Below are positions 35,591-46,499 of a DNA stretch of 64,000 bases, in pieces. Every line of letters begins with the position of its first letter. Within the stretch, counting starts at the first letter, position 1. The stretch is from NCBI RefSeq assembly GCF_907164915.1, contig NC_061863.1:32826133-32890132 (forward strand), read 5' to 3'. The notes under the pieces were generated by a model. It had not been told where the DNA came from. It did no database searches and was given only the letters and a program-made list of their open reading frames with translations. Made by a program: the position numbers and the translations under genes. This DNA is from Impatiens glandulifera. Taxonomy: Eukaryota > Streptophyta > Magnoliopsida > Ericales > Balsaminaceae.

Positions 35591-37429
35591 GTAAACAATA
35601 TTATATTATATTATATATAATATTGAAATATTAATATATTATATATAATAAAAGATAAAAAAAAATGTTAGTATATATTTTGTATATATTATGAAGAGAT
35701 AAAAAAAGTTAGTATATATTATATATAATATGTTGTGAGAAAAAATGAATTTATAATATTAATAATATATTGTAATATATTGTAATATATAAATAAATTA
35801 ATAGATTCTTTCTATAAATAAGTCAATAAATTCTTGTTATATTTGTACCCCAAATAATTTAATTATATATAATAATATTTAATAAAAAAATAGGTTGAAT
35901 TTGTTTTTGTTCGTATCTACCCTTAAACCTTAAAGTAAGTTAAATTTTAGTTATTTGTTTTAACATGTATTTTTTATATTAATTATTTTTAAGTTTAAAT
36001 GCAGGTAGGTGTACTTGTGCTATGCTTGAAGAACGTGACTTAAAAAATATTAATATATTGAATGTTCAAATAATTTATATAGTATTGTACTTTAATTTTA
36101 GAATTTTATATTTTAGGGGACTAATAATTGTGGTTGAATGCTTTTTGGATTATTATGATTTTGGAATTTTAAATAGTTATAATTTTTTCATATTTTCAAT
36201 TTTAAATATTATGTTTTAAATGTTGTATATGTATGAAAGTTTGATATTTCATTTTAAAAATAAATTTTAGTTTGAGTTCGAGCTTGAATTCGAGCTCGAG
36301 CTTGAGTTTGAGCTCGAACTCGATCTTGAATTCGAGCTTGAGTTCGAGCTTTTTGAGTCGAGCCGAGGTTATAGGTAAATAGTCGAGTCAAGCTCAAGCT
36401 CAAATTTATAAACTCGTTCGAGCTCGAGTTCGAGTCGAGCTAATAAATACTAAATCGAGTCGAGTTCGAGCTCAAGCAAATTCGAGCTCGACTCGGCTCA
36501 TTTGCAGCCCTAACTGAAACTGCTTCATGTAAAAAAAACTCCACATCCACATCTTTTTTTATATCAGTTATATAAGAAAATTTGGCAACCATGCCAGGAG
36601 CATTATACTTGGCTTGAAGCAATAAATCATATCTAGATTTGTCAACATCGGTAGCAGAATAAATTAGATCAACTAATTGGGCATAAGTAGAATTTTGGGG
36701 AACAATCATACCGCTGTTTGACTTTGTAGAAAAATGAGTAAGATCATCCGTAGTTTTCCACTCTCCATCAAAGTAAAGAAGTACAGGTACTTGAGCTGTA
36801 ATTGAAAACAGTTCAACAACATCACAAGAATTGAAAAAAGTTCAACAACATTACCATAACCGGGGAGGAATTTGTTGGTAGAGTTTCAGGAAATCCAATG
36901 TAGCAACTTTTCCATAAGTTTGCTTCAATAAATCTAATGGGATAAGAGCTCCCTATGCAATAGGTCCATTGAAGCAAACTTCTTGTTAATTCTTGGCACA
37001 TTGTATCTCCATGAAACATACCAGCAAACTCTTCCTTAGTGCTTAATTCGCGTGAGTGGGAAACAATAAGCGTGAGTGAAATACGCGTGAGTGAGCTACA
37101 CTATGCCAGCAAACCCTAAACCTTAATACTAGAATAACAACATAGTATTGATTCACATTCATTCGAATACAACCTAGCTAAACTATAATTCACTAACCTA
37201 GTGTTCATAATCACTAAAAACCATAAAATAAACATACCCATTTTGAGAACGAAGAGTAGTGGGTCACGAATTCAAACGGAGAGGTCTCGTGGTGTCGTCG
37301 TAGTCGTCAGTTGTTGCTGCTCGTGGTCGACTTCTTCAGGGGAGTACGGTTTGAGGGTCGAGTCGGAGTGGGGAAAGCGAGAGAAGAGAAAAGGAAATTA
37401 GTGATTCGTGGTTTTCTTATAAATTAGGG

Positions 37430-37640
37430 CACCAAAATATTATATACGATGAAAGACGAGGAATTGCAATTCACGCGATTTCATCTAAAACGCGTCAATT
37501 AACTCACGCATTTTAGATGAAATGCGTGAATGGCATTTCACGTTAATTGAAAGACGAGGAATGCCATTCACGCATTTCATCTAAAATGCGTAAGTTCATT
37601 AACGCGTTTTAGATGAAACGCGTGAATAACAACATTGTTC
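37430..37640 (-). repeat. Internal copy of MULE terminal sequence
   Basis: GATGAAAGACGAGGAATTGC, CACGCGATTTCATCTAAAAC and the following hairpins match the hairpin part of the right TIR (about 39795-39990) in the same orientation. The outermost ~130 bp of a real TIR (CAGGGC and GCGCCAGATTTT blocks) is missing. It sits just upstream of the transposase gene, where its own terminus would be expected. Confidence 0.8.
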
Positions 37641-38002
37641 CTTGTTCCTTGTTGTTTGAGTTATGTTGTAAACCAAGAAAGCGAATATGCGTGATGATAC
37701 ACAATACGCGTGTGTTGGATTGTTCTTAATAAGCAAAAGTTATGATACTACATTCACGCATTCTACACAATATATGTGAGTTTGTAGTATGGTGTATCAT
37801 TAAATCGATTAACTCACCGAAATTATAAGAAAGCCAACAATAACTGATAACTAAAGCGTATTGTAATAAATCAACAAACTATATTGTTAACAAAAGTAAT
37901 AAACCATAAATAAAAGAATATTCAGTAATACATTAATGATGATAAACCATCATAAATAGAAGAACATTAAGTATTGTTAACAAAAGTCTAAACAACTCCA
38001 AA

Positions 38003-38916
38003 TTAAGTAAGCAAATGCTGCAAATCACAAGTAGCAACAGATTGAAGCAACCTTGTGTGAGGAACAACATGTTCATCCAATATTGATGACATAGCAACCA
38101 CTGTCTCAAATAGCCAATTGTCGAGAAAATATCAAAATCATTTTCCATTGGTCGATTCCTGTTGTCTATCTCCAAATATACTATTATAGTTTTTTCATCC
38201 CTTGGCTCAGTAAATGGATAATCTGGATTATCCAATTCTTTAATACTACCACCTCCAACAACTATTAACTCAATGAGATCCTGTTTGTAAAGTGGGAAGA
38301 AATTCCCTACAAATATAAAAATGTAACCATCGAACAGTTTCGAAAACTAAAAAACAAACAAACAAAATAATTTCACTTATCAAACAAAACAATAAAAGTA
38401 CACATAGGAGGAATAAGACCAAACTCACATTATTCAACAACCGAAGTCTGTCATTTCTAGGACCACCTTGGGCTCCATGATTATCTTGTTTAACCTCATA
38501 AGGTTCCTCATCAACACAGTTTTTGGTTTTCATTGATGATTTTATCCCTACACAAAAATAATTTTTATTTTATTTTAACAGACATATGTATGAAACAAAT
38601 CGTGTTAACAGAGACTCACAATCAATAGTAAGGACCCATTTCCCATTCAAAATAGCCTTCAATACTTTTTGAGTTCGGCCGCATGCACAATTATGATCAG
38701 TGTAAGCTATAACATAGGTTACATCTTCTCTCCACTTCGATGACACCCTTGCACCAAAAGTGCGAGCAAATTGCACTATCAACAACTATGTCTAACAATA
38801 ATATCATGGTTATTACATTAAAAACTAGATAATATGGACATAGTAGAGAGAATAGAACATACATTATCTTCACAAGATAATTGATTGGGACATAAGGTCA
38901 TAACAGTGTTTGTTGC
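38003..38916 (-). pseudogene. Captured BRCA1/BARD1-type tandem BRCT gene fragment
   Basis: BRCA1/BARD1 proteins act in DNA-damage signalling and recombination; BRCT pairs bind phosphopeptides. Four minus-strand exons keep GT/AG borders. 38916-38863 (VMTLCPNQLSCED) looks like the end of the extended PHD finger that precedes the BRCTs in plant members. 38785-38620 gives FARTFGARVSSKWREDVTYV and KAILNGKWVLTID. Spliced to 38547-38429, the junction restores the invariant Trp (ID-W-IKSSMK), followed by DEEPYEVKQDNHGAQGGPR and LRLLNN. 38346-38003 gives SKLFDGYIFIFVGNFFPLYK, LIVVGGGSIKEL and, after a one-base frameshift near 38125, WLFETVVAMSSILDEHVVPH and a final stop. The piece is 5'-truncated, with no RING. 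It lies between an internal TIR-like copy and the right TIR of the MULE. Confidence 0.82.
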
Positions 38917-39164
38917 CTGTATATTATAAAAAAATGAGTTTTGTTATTAAATACAAACGATTTCATCACATTATCTTAACTAGGGTTTGTGAAAAAAACA
39001 TAAATATGAACATTTCAATTCAATATAACAACCATTTTATTGAACGAACTAGGGTTTAAGGTTTGTGGTTTCCTAACTAGGATTTTATTGTACGTACCAT
39101 TTTGTTGAACGAACTGAGAAACCCGGTTGTGGTGGCGGTCGTGGCAGCTCCTGATGTAAATACT

Positions 39165-39600
39165 ACAATATCCATCAATATATACAGCATAATATACATC
39201 GATAGCTAACCATAAACCTAAATACATCAATATCCATCAATATAAATGGCAGAATATACATTGAAACCTAACCATAAACCTAAATACATCAATATCCATT
39301 ATAAACGGCATAATATACATCAAAAGATAACCCTAAACCTATATACATCAATATCCATCAATATAAATGGCAGAATATGCATCGAAACCTAACCTTAAAC
39401 CTAAATACATCAATATCCATCAATATAAATGGCAGAATATACATCGAAACCTAACCCTAAACCTAAATACATCAATATCCATTATAAACGGCATAATATA
39501 CATCAAAACCAACCCCTAAATCTAAATACACCAATATCCATGAATATAAACGGTATAATATACATCAAAATCTAAACTTAAACCTTAAGCCCTAAACTGA
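39165..39600. repeat. ~65-70-bp tandem repeats next to right TIR
   Basis: Six or so units share ACATCAATATCCATCAATAT and GGCAGAATATACATCGAAAC. The left TIR inner edge (about 30600-30660) holds essentially one such unit, so the array expanded on one side only. Confidence 0.85.
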
Positions 39601-40123
39601 CCTGATGATGTTGAGGAACGATGATGTTGGAGGGATCCCGATGATGTTGGAGGGATCCCGATGATGTTGAACGATGATCTTGAACGAAGTCGGAATGGAA
39701 AGTCTGCAGTTGTGAAGACGTGGTTTTGGAAGTCGGTGTGGGAGGGAGAATCGGGGAGGTTTTGTTTTAAATTAGGGCAAGAAAGTTATATATAAGACGA
39801 AAGACGAGAATTGTCATTCCCGTGATTTCATATAAATCGCGCGAATTGATCAACGCGTTTTAGATGAAAAGTGTGAATGGGAATTCTCGTTAATTGAAAA
39901 ACGGGAATTGCCATTCACGCGATTTCATCTAAAACGCGTTAATCAACTTACACGATTTAGATGAAATCGCGTGAATGGCAATTCTCGTCAATGAGCGTAA
40001 AATCTGGCGCCCGAGGGGTATTTCTGACATTTCGCAGGGCAAAAGGGCCCTTTTTGCCAACTTTAGCAGGCGCGGTCCATTTTTGGATTTTAGCCTGTTA
40101 TGGGGGCCATTTCATCAAATTTT
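39535..40123 (-). repeat. Right TIR of large MULE
   Basis: Inverted counterpart of 30055-30660. It includes TTAAGGTTTA-like, GGAAAGTCTGCAGTTGTGAA and GGTATTTCTGACATTTCGCA blocks. A GGATCCC-containing duplication near 39625-39665 is absent on the left. Confidence 0.85.
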
Positions 40124-41579
40124 ATTTTTTCTCTTAAATTTAAAAAATTATATTTTTAATAATGTCATTTTATTTTAATGTAGAGTAAATTAATAAAAAA
40201 AATTAAATAACTTAGATTAATAACTAATATTTAAAACTAACCAATTAAGCTATTAATAATTTGTAACGCCAAAAATCGATCCTTCCCAAAAAGGGGTTTT
40301 CTTTAGTTAGTGGTCGCGCCCCATAACTCACCTTACTCTCGAGTCTCGAGTGAGACGAGAAACCAAAATGTTAGGCTTAACTGGAGTGTATTTAAAAACA
40401 TCAATTTACGATAGTTTTGACTTTTTAGAGTTGTCACCTAATTTATTACTCAAGAAATTAGGAAAAGAAAAATATTTTGCGTGTTCAAACGCATTTTAGA
40501 AATTATATTCTTGGTTGGGTTCTTGATTACACGTGAGAAAAGGCTCTCGAGCTAAGTCTCACATGCTTGTCACATTATAGTCTTTAATTTAAAATCTTGA
40601 CATTGAAAAAAAATTACTTTACACATTATTTATTTATTCAATCATAGGGCATGTGTCTAAAGGTAATTCAAGAGTAAACATGTGTCTAGTTTTGTATCAT
40701 TGTATTCTTAGAGCATGCGTGTATGTCATTAGTCATAAATCTAAACATAAAAATGCTAGTACTTATAGACAAGTGACGAAACTCGAGGAATGGTACTAAG
40801 TACTAGGAAAGAAGCTCCAATTCGATCCCAAAAGCAGATAGAGCATTTTTTTCCTTCTCTCCCTCTCTAGTTTTTTTTCTTCTTCTACCCCGATCCTCCC
40901 CCTCCGGAAAGTGGCCTCCTCCAGCTCTTAAAGACACCCGAGCCTTGAGTCAAACGATCATCAGCTATAAATCCAGGATTTCCTGAAGACCTAATGGTCT
41001 AAAGCCTCGCTCATTTCCTCTTTTGGTAACGGCGCACAGATAAAAAGGGTTTCCAACCTAGCATCAGACATGCAATCTTTTGTTGTCCCTTTGGTCGCTA
41101 GAGGAGATCAATCTCCCGTTTGTTTTTTTTCCATTTGGGGTTTCCATTTGTTGCTCCAGTCTTTCTCTATCCTTCCCCTTTTGTCAAATTTGTGCAAAAC
41201 GCACAAATTCTTAATACCTCTTAGGTTGGTCTTGTTTGGTTTTAGGGATTTGGGCATTTGCAATGTCTAGGCCCATTTGGTTTCTTTTCTTCCATCGGTA
41301 AAACAAAGCATGCAAAATTTAATTAATTTAAATATTTAAAATTATAAATATAAGGGTGCAAAATATTTATATTTATATATTGCCCCTCTTGGACAAAGTT
41401 TGGAAATTACGATCGAGATTTAGAAAACGAATGTCCAAGTTTTACATCATAGACATCATATTCAAAAATATCCTAATTTATAATTTTATATCGACGCATT
41501 ATATTTATTTATACAAGAAAGCATTAAAAGGATAGATAGATAAAACTTGACGATCATATGATCGATGATACCCCCGATT
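40124..41579. repeat. Ty3/Tat-like LTR debris
   Basis: From TGTAACGCCAAAAATCGATC (about 40261) the sequence contains AGAGTTGTCACCTAATTTAT near 40430, phrases typical of Tat/Ogre-type LTR starts. It also has a GC-richer leader-like part at 40800-41280. No coding domain was recognised. It stops where the Copia LTR remnant begins at about 41580. Confidence 0.5.
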
Positions 41580-41666
41580 CTCTAACAGGATTTCTATCAA
41601 ACCGTTTTCCAGAAGTTATCATCAATAGTCAGATCCCTGTCTCTATTGATTACAACGATCCTTACA
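41580..41666 (+). repeat. Truncated 5' LTR of Copia element C
   Basis: The 87 bases from CTCTAACAGGATTTCTATCA to GATCCTTACA match the final part of the 3' LTR (48981-49069). The first ~1,360 bp of the LTR is missing. Confidence 0.85.
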
Positions 41667-41668
41667 AC

Positions 41669-41680
41669 TGGTATCAGAGC
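41669..41680 (+). promoter_or_regulatory. Primer-binding site of Copia element C
   Basis: TGGTATCAGAGC, complementary to the initiator tRNA-Met 3' end, lies two bases after the LTR end CTTACA. Confidence 0.92.
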
Positions 41681-41712
41681 TCTGTTTCTATTCTCATGCA
41701 TCAAGAACATAA

Positions 41713-42862
41713 ATCATATTTATCATCAACGAGATCCATCTGCTTTTGAAAGAAAACTACAACTATTGGATGATGAGAATGCAAGCTCACTTGGCTACTC
41801 TTGATTGTGATATATGGAGTGTCGTTACCGATGGTCACATTAAGATTGAGAAGCCGAGACGTGAGTGGACAATTGAAAATAAGTTGACTAACAACCTGGA
41901 CAACGTTGCTAAAGATATTCTTTATCAATCAATCAACATGAATATATTCTGCGAGATCAAGTCATGTTCCTTTGTTAAAGATATCTGGGAAAGTTGATTC
42001 ATATCTATGGCCGTAACGTTCAAACTAAAAGGATTCGGAGAGATCAGAAGGTTCTTATATGTGCTAAAAATAAGTCCAAATGGGCCGATAGCGACACAGA
42101 GGACTCACCCGGTGAAAATGATACAGAAGTAGTCACATGCTTGATGGAAGATGATCAATCCAAGGTAAACGTTCTTCCCCCACAAGAATTTACCAACGAT
42201 GAGTTAATTGTTGCACTCAATGACATGGCCATTGAGACAAGAAGTTATTAGATTCTTTTAATGAAATGAAAGCAAAATATAAGACCAATACATCTTCTTC
42301 ATCTAAAATTTCTGAATCAAGTGTTTTTGAAAATAAAGTGGTCGAGATCTCATATAAGATTAAGATGCTCAAAGAACAGATACAAACTCTTTCTTCTGAA
42401 AACAAAAGGTTAAACTATATTGTTAGCGTTTGGACAAGGTCTGAAGAAGCTGTCAAATATCATATTAGTTTGTTGAAACTTGCTAGATCCAAATCCGATT
42501 TAGGATTTGATAGCAATGACCCAAACCAGTCCTGTAAGACGTTAAGCTCACCAACTCACAAGCTTAAGCCAATAAGTTTTGTCAAATGGAGTCTAACTGA
42601 CACTGAAACGGATCCAATCCATGAGGAGTTAGCTTTAAAAGATGAAATAACTTATGTTTCGCCAACTGTTAGCTGGCTGAAAATTAAGTTAGATGCAACT
42701 AGCAAGTTAGGCAATCTAAAACCTGACAAGAAGTCAAGGATTTTTAAAAGAAAATCATCCTCAAAAGCTAAGGGATTAGTGGCTAGTAGAAAGGCGTCTG
42801 CTAAGTTAAAATCATACGCATTAATTACAACACAAAATGGGAAATCCATAAAAATAACATAA
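41713..42862 (+). pseudogene. Copia element C gag
   Basis: Frames at 41746-41997 (NYWMMRMQAHLATLDCDIWS, NNLDNVAKDILYQSI) form the UBN2-type Copia Gag head. 41994-42251 has an acidic SDTEDSPGENDTEVVTCL segment. 42266-42862 carries a Ser-rich and coiled-coil-like part (ISYKIKMLKEQIQTLSSENK) ending in a basic stretch. One-base shifts near 41997 and 42250 break it. The zinc knuckle was not found. It is closely similar to the gag of element D (49258-50109). Confidence 0.85.
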
Positions 42863-42939
42863 ATATGGATCCCTAAGGGACTGATTGACCGAGGACCCAA
42901 GTGAACATGGGTACCAAACGATTGTAAATATTGTTTTGT

Positions 42940-45900
42940 GTAGGAACATACTAGCGACTTCCTAGAGGATTATGTCTGGTATCTGGACATCGGTTGTTCT
43001 AGACACATGACATGAAACAGGCGGCTTCTAACTGATATAGCAGATTGCTCAGGTCCTAAGATAACCTTTGGTGACAACAAGGAGGGTAAGACCATGGGTA
43101 AGGGTAAGATTATTCATGGTAATTTAACTATAAATGATGTGTTACTTGTTGACAATCTGTGTTACAACCTGATTAGTATTAGTCAATTATGTGACAATGG
43201 TTTATCTGTTGATTTTCAAACTCATGTATGCCTGGTTAAGGATTAGTAGGGTAATACTCTATTGACCGAAAGCAAGGTAGGAAACTCTTATAAAATGAAC
43301 TGGCAAAATAAGACATTTGACCATATGTGCATGATTTCCAAGAATGACTAGAAATGGTTATGACATAAAAGGTTAAACCATCTAAATTTAGAAACCATTG
43401 ACAATATTTACTCGCATAATTTAGTGTTTGGTTTACCTAAATTACAGTTTTCTAAGGACAAGGTTTGTGTTGCTTGCTAGTTAGGCAAACAAGGCAGATC
43501 ATCGTTCAAAAGTAAAGGGAAATCTCAATCCAGTCGTTGCTTAGAACTGTTACACATGGATCTGTTTGGTCCAATTCCTGTAAAGAGCTTGGGAGGGATG
43601 AGATTTACCCTAGTAGTTATTGATGATTTTTTCACGATTTACATGGATAGCATTTTTGCAATCTAAGGATAAAACTGCTGAAAATTTGATTAAAATCTTT
43701 AGAAGAATTTAGAACCAGAAATCTTTGAGTATTGCGTGCATTAGAAGTGATCAGGGAACTGAGTTCACCAACAGACGCCTATCCTCTAATCTCGGGGAGT
43801 CTGGTATTAAGCACGAGTTGTCTAGTGCTAGAACTCAACAACAGAATAGCAATTATGTGAGAAGAGTAATGACACTTAAAGAAGCAGCGAGATTTATGCT
43901 TTCCAAATCATGTGTTCCTCAGAGGTTCTGGGTAGAAGCCATAAACACAGCATGCTACACACAAATTTCGGTCGATAATCAACAAACTTTTTGACAAAAC
44001 ACCATATGAACTGTTTTTTGGGAGAATTCCTATAGTGTCTTACTTTAAAGTATTTGGGTATAAATGTTTTATCCATAATAATGAGAAAGATTATGACTAC
44101 TTTTGATGCTAAAGCAGATGCTAGAATCATGTTGGGTTATTCCTCAGTAAGCAAGGCTTATAGAGTATATAACAACAAAACACAAACTGTTGAGGAATCC
44201 CTAAATGTTGTTTGTGATGAGTCTATTGAAAGTAATCCCATTGATCCCATTGACCTTGCTAGCAGATTAGAAGAGACAGTCTTGAATCTGTGTGTGAGGA
44301 TGAAGCTCTAGCTAAACGAATTCCATTGTTTGATCATGTTGCTGATCCGGTTGAGAATCAACCAGACGCTCAAACTCCTATTCAACAAGATGTTGAGAGA
44401 TCTGACGTCGCGGAGCCATCTAGTCAGACAACTAATCATTTAGTACCCAACTTCAGATGGAACAAGAATCATCCACCAGAATTGATAGTCGGTAATCATA
44501 ACTCTCCTCGTAGGACAAGACGTCAATTAATGGATGAAATAGCCAACTCTGCCTTTATTTCTCAAATTGAACCCAAGAAAATTGGTGAAGTAGTGCTTGA
44601 TCCAGATTGGATCAATGTTATACAGGAGGAGTTAAATTAATTTGTGAGAAATAAAGTGTGGAATTTAACTCCAAGACCGACTGATCAATCGGTCATTGGA
44701 ACTAGATGGGTATTTAGAAAAAGCTTAGTGAAGATGGCTTAGTTATAAGGAACAAAGCCCAGTTAGTTGCTCAAGGATACAGACAGGAGGAAGGCATCGA
44801 CTTTGATGAGTCATCCACCCCTGTAGTTTGACTTGAGGCAATTAGAATCTTCCTAGCTTATGCATCTTTAAAGAATTTTAAAGTTTTTCAAATGAATGTG
44901 AAAAGTGCATTTTTAAATGGTAAACTAAATGAAGATGTTTATGTTGAACAACCCCCTGGTTTTCTAGATCATACTTTACCAAATCATGTTTTTAAACTTG
45001 ACAAAGCTTTATATGGTTTGAAACAAGCTCCTAGAGCTTGGTATAATACTTTGACTAAATTTTTGTTTGATCATGATTTCGTTATTGGAACTGTTGATAA
45101 AACATTGTTTAGATTTACTAAAGATTCTCACACTCTACTTGTTCAAGTATATGTTGATGACATTATATTTGGATCAACTAACCCAAAATTGTGTGAGAAA
45201 TTCGCCAAGCTGATGCAGGATAGATTTGAAATGAGCATGATGGGAGAATTAACTTTCTTCCTCGGGCTTCAAGTTCGTCAGCTGGAGAAAGGAATATTCA
45301 TCAATCAAGCTAAGTACACCAAAGAGCTGTTGAAGAAGTTCGGGATGGAGAACTGCTCTGCCGCGGCTACTCCAATGAGCTCCTCCAACAAGGTTGACAA
45401 AGATGATGGTGGACAGAGTGTAGACATCACTGCCTAAAGAGGTCTTATCAGATCCTTATTTTATCTCACTACCAGCAAGCCAGATATTCAATATGTTGTT
45501 GGTGTCTGTGGAATATTCCAGGCTAATCCGAAACTCTCTCACTTCACTGTTGCTAAACGTATTCTTAAATATCTGAAGGGAACTCAAAATGTGGGACTGT
45601 GGTATCCGAAGGATTCCAGTTTTAATTTAACTAGTTTCTCATATGTAGACTATGCAGGGTGCAAATTAGATAGGAAAAGCACTAGTGGAACTTGTTATTT
45701 CCTTGGAGATCGTCTAATCTCATGGTTCAGCAAGAAGCAGACATCCGTTGCTACGTCTATAGTTGAAGTAGAGTACCTTGTTGTAGAAAGTTGCTGCTCT
45801 CAGCTCTTGTGGGTTCAACAACAGCTAAGGGACTATGGGATTGAGGCAAAAGAATCTCCAATTTTCTACGACATCACAAGTTTTATAGCCATCACCTACA

Positions 45901-46094
45901 ATCCAGTTCTGCATACTCGGACAAAGCACATCGAAATCAGACATCATTTCATCCGAGAGCATGTCAGTCAGAAGAAGATTCGCCTTGAATACATTCCAAC
46001 AGATCAACAAACAACAGACATCTTCACGAAGCCTCTACCCGAGACTAAGTTTTCTCACTTTAAAAATATTTTAGGACTTGTTGATCTTGACTAA
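42940..46094 (+). pseudogene. Copia element C pol (PR-IN-RT-RNase H)
   Basis: Order of domains: a protease-like YVWYLDIGCSRHMT (Gly replaces the usual Ser after DI); GAG-pre-integrase HKRLNHLNLETIDNI; integrase (LLHMDLFGPIPVKSLGG, IRSDQGTEFTNRRL, RFWVEAINTACY); linker 44290-44640; RT (MNVKSAFLNGKLNEDVYVEQ, ALYGLKQAPRAWYNTL, QVYVDDIIFGSTN); RNase H (YVDYAGCKLDRKSTSG, TKHIEIRHHFIREHV), ending LGLVDLD at 46094. The order integrase before RT is diagnostic of Ty1/Copia. At least eight stops or shifts (for example 43247, 43349, 43480 and 45435) disable it. RT keeps YVDD. Confidence 0.93.
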
Positions 46095-46499
46095 TTGTCT
46101 TATATGCATATACTGAGGGGGAACATGTTGTTCAAATGTTACTGGATAGACAAGTAGACAAAGGTCTCAATACGTCCAATAGATCAGTAGTCTAAGAAGC
46201 GCAACTACTTAGACGTGAGTTTGCTCAAGCAGTTTTTATCTTCTTTTGGATACTTGTCTTGGTTAATAACCTGCACCGTTAGACGCCAACATCTAATAGA
46301 CGTTTAGACGTTTATAAGATAAGAGCAATTGGAAGCCCATGTCTAACCAAACACACGTCTAGCACGTGTTGTTTATGCGGAATTAGACGTTTAAATTCTA
46401 ATATACTTTTGACCGTCTATAAGACAAGCGTGATTAGATGTTGACGTCTAATAGACGCATATCCAATTTAGAGGGAAAGAATGTGGAAAGTAAATTAGA

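Larger units (their letters stand above)
34738..36512. mobile_element. 1,775-bp hAT-like element inside transposase gene
   Basis: The ends are TAGGGCTGCAAATGAGTCAA on the left and, inverted on the right, TAGGGCTGCAAATGAGCCGA. ACTGAAAC flanks it exactly on both sides (34730-34737 and 36513-36520), a perfect 8-bp duplication. Subterminal regions are rich in GAGCTCGAACTCGAGC-type palindromes; the core is AT-rich with pyrimidine tracts and no transposase gene. It is a non-autonomous element that inserted after the MULE. A truncated relative lies at 24296-24480. Confidence 0.93.
32497..36800 (-). pseudogene. mudrA-like MULE transposase pseudogene
   Basis: Minus-strand domains in order. The N-terminal PB1-like part is at about 36800-36521 (VPVLLYFDGEWKTTDDLTHF, SRYDLLLQAKY). 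The coding sequence is interrupted at 36512-34738 by a hAT-like insertion and resumes in the same frame. The DNA-binding region is at 34713-34102 (MTNHFEFKVVKSKKELWCVK, with DHTC). The MULE catalytic domain is at 34086-33198, with likely DDE residues in VLCVDASFL, VSDRHPSI and RNYAESFN, plus a HNACTYHI motif. Then come a SWIM zinc finger (about 33050-32950, CSCRVFDVSSLPCTHALA) and a CCHC-like knuckle followed by a Ser/Gln-rich tail (RRCSSCGGQGHN; His then Tyr where Cys is expected). Stops near 34102 and 33198, a frameshift near 33720 and the insertion make it inactive. It would have catalysed cut-and-paste transposition. Confidence 0.9.
30055..40123. mobile_element. ~10 kb Mutator-like element (Ulp1 and transposase bearing)
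   Basis: Inverted terminal repeats start GGGAAATTTGATGAAATGGC on the left and AAATTTGATGAAATGGCCCC on the inverted right, and extend inward about 600 bp. They share GACATTTCGCAGGGCAAAA-type blocks, the GCGCCAGATTTTACGCTCAT block, palindromic ACGCGATTT...AAATCGCGT hairpins and a common transcribed-looking inner part (CCCTCCCAC...GACTTCC). Inside lie a DUF1985/Ulp1-like pseudogene (+), a mudrA-like transposase pseudogene (-) broken by a hAT-like insertion, an internal TIR-like copy and a BRCT gene fragment (-). MULEs carrying both transposase and Ulp1-like genes are known (Kaonashi/KI-MULE type). No clear target duplication could be recognised, and the outermost right bases are altered. Confidence 0.85.

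Noticed and set aside
36822..37019. 65-codon minus-strand frame upstream of the transposase
   Set aside because: No transposase-family similarity; likely leader or intron sequence of the transposase gene.
30045..40135. Target-site duplication for the large MULE
   Set aside because: Comparing ~10 bases on each side gave no convincing match; the right terminus is mutated, so none is claimed.
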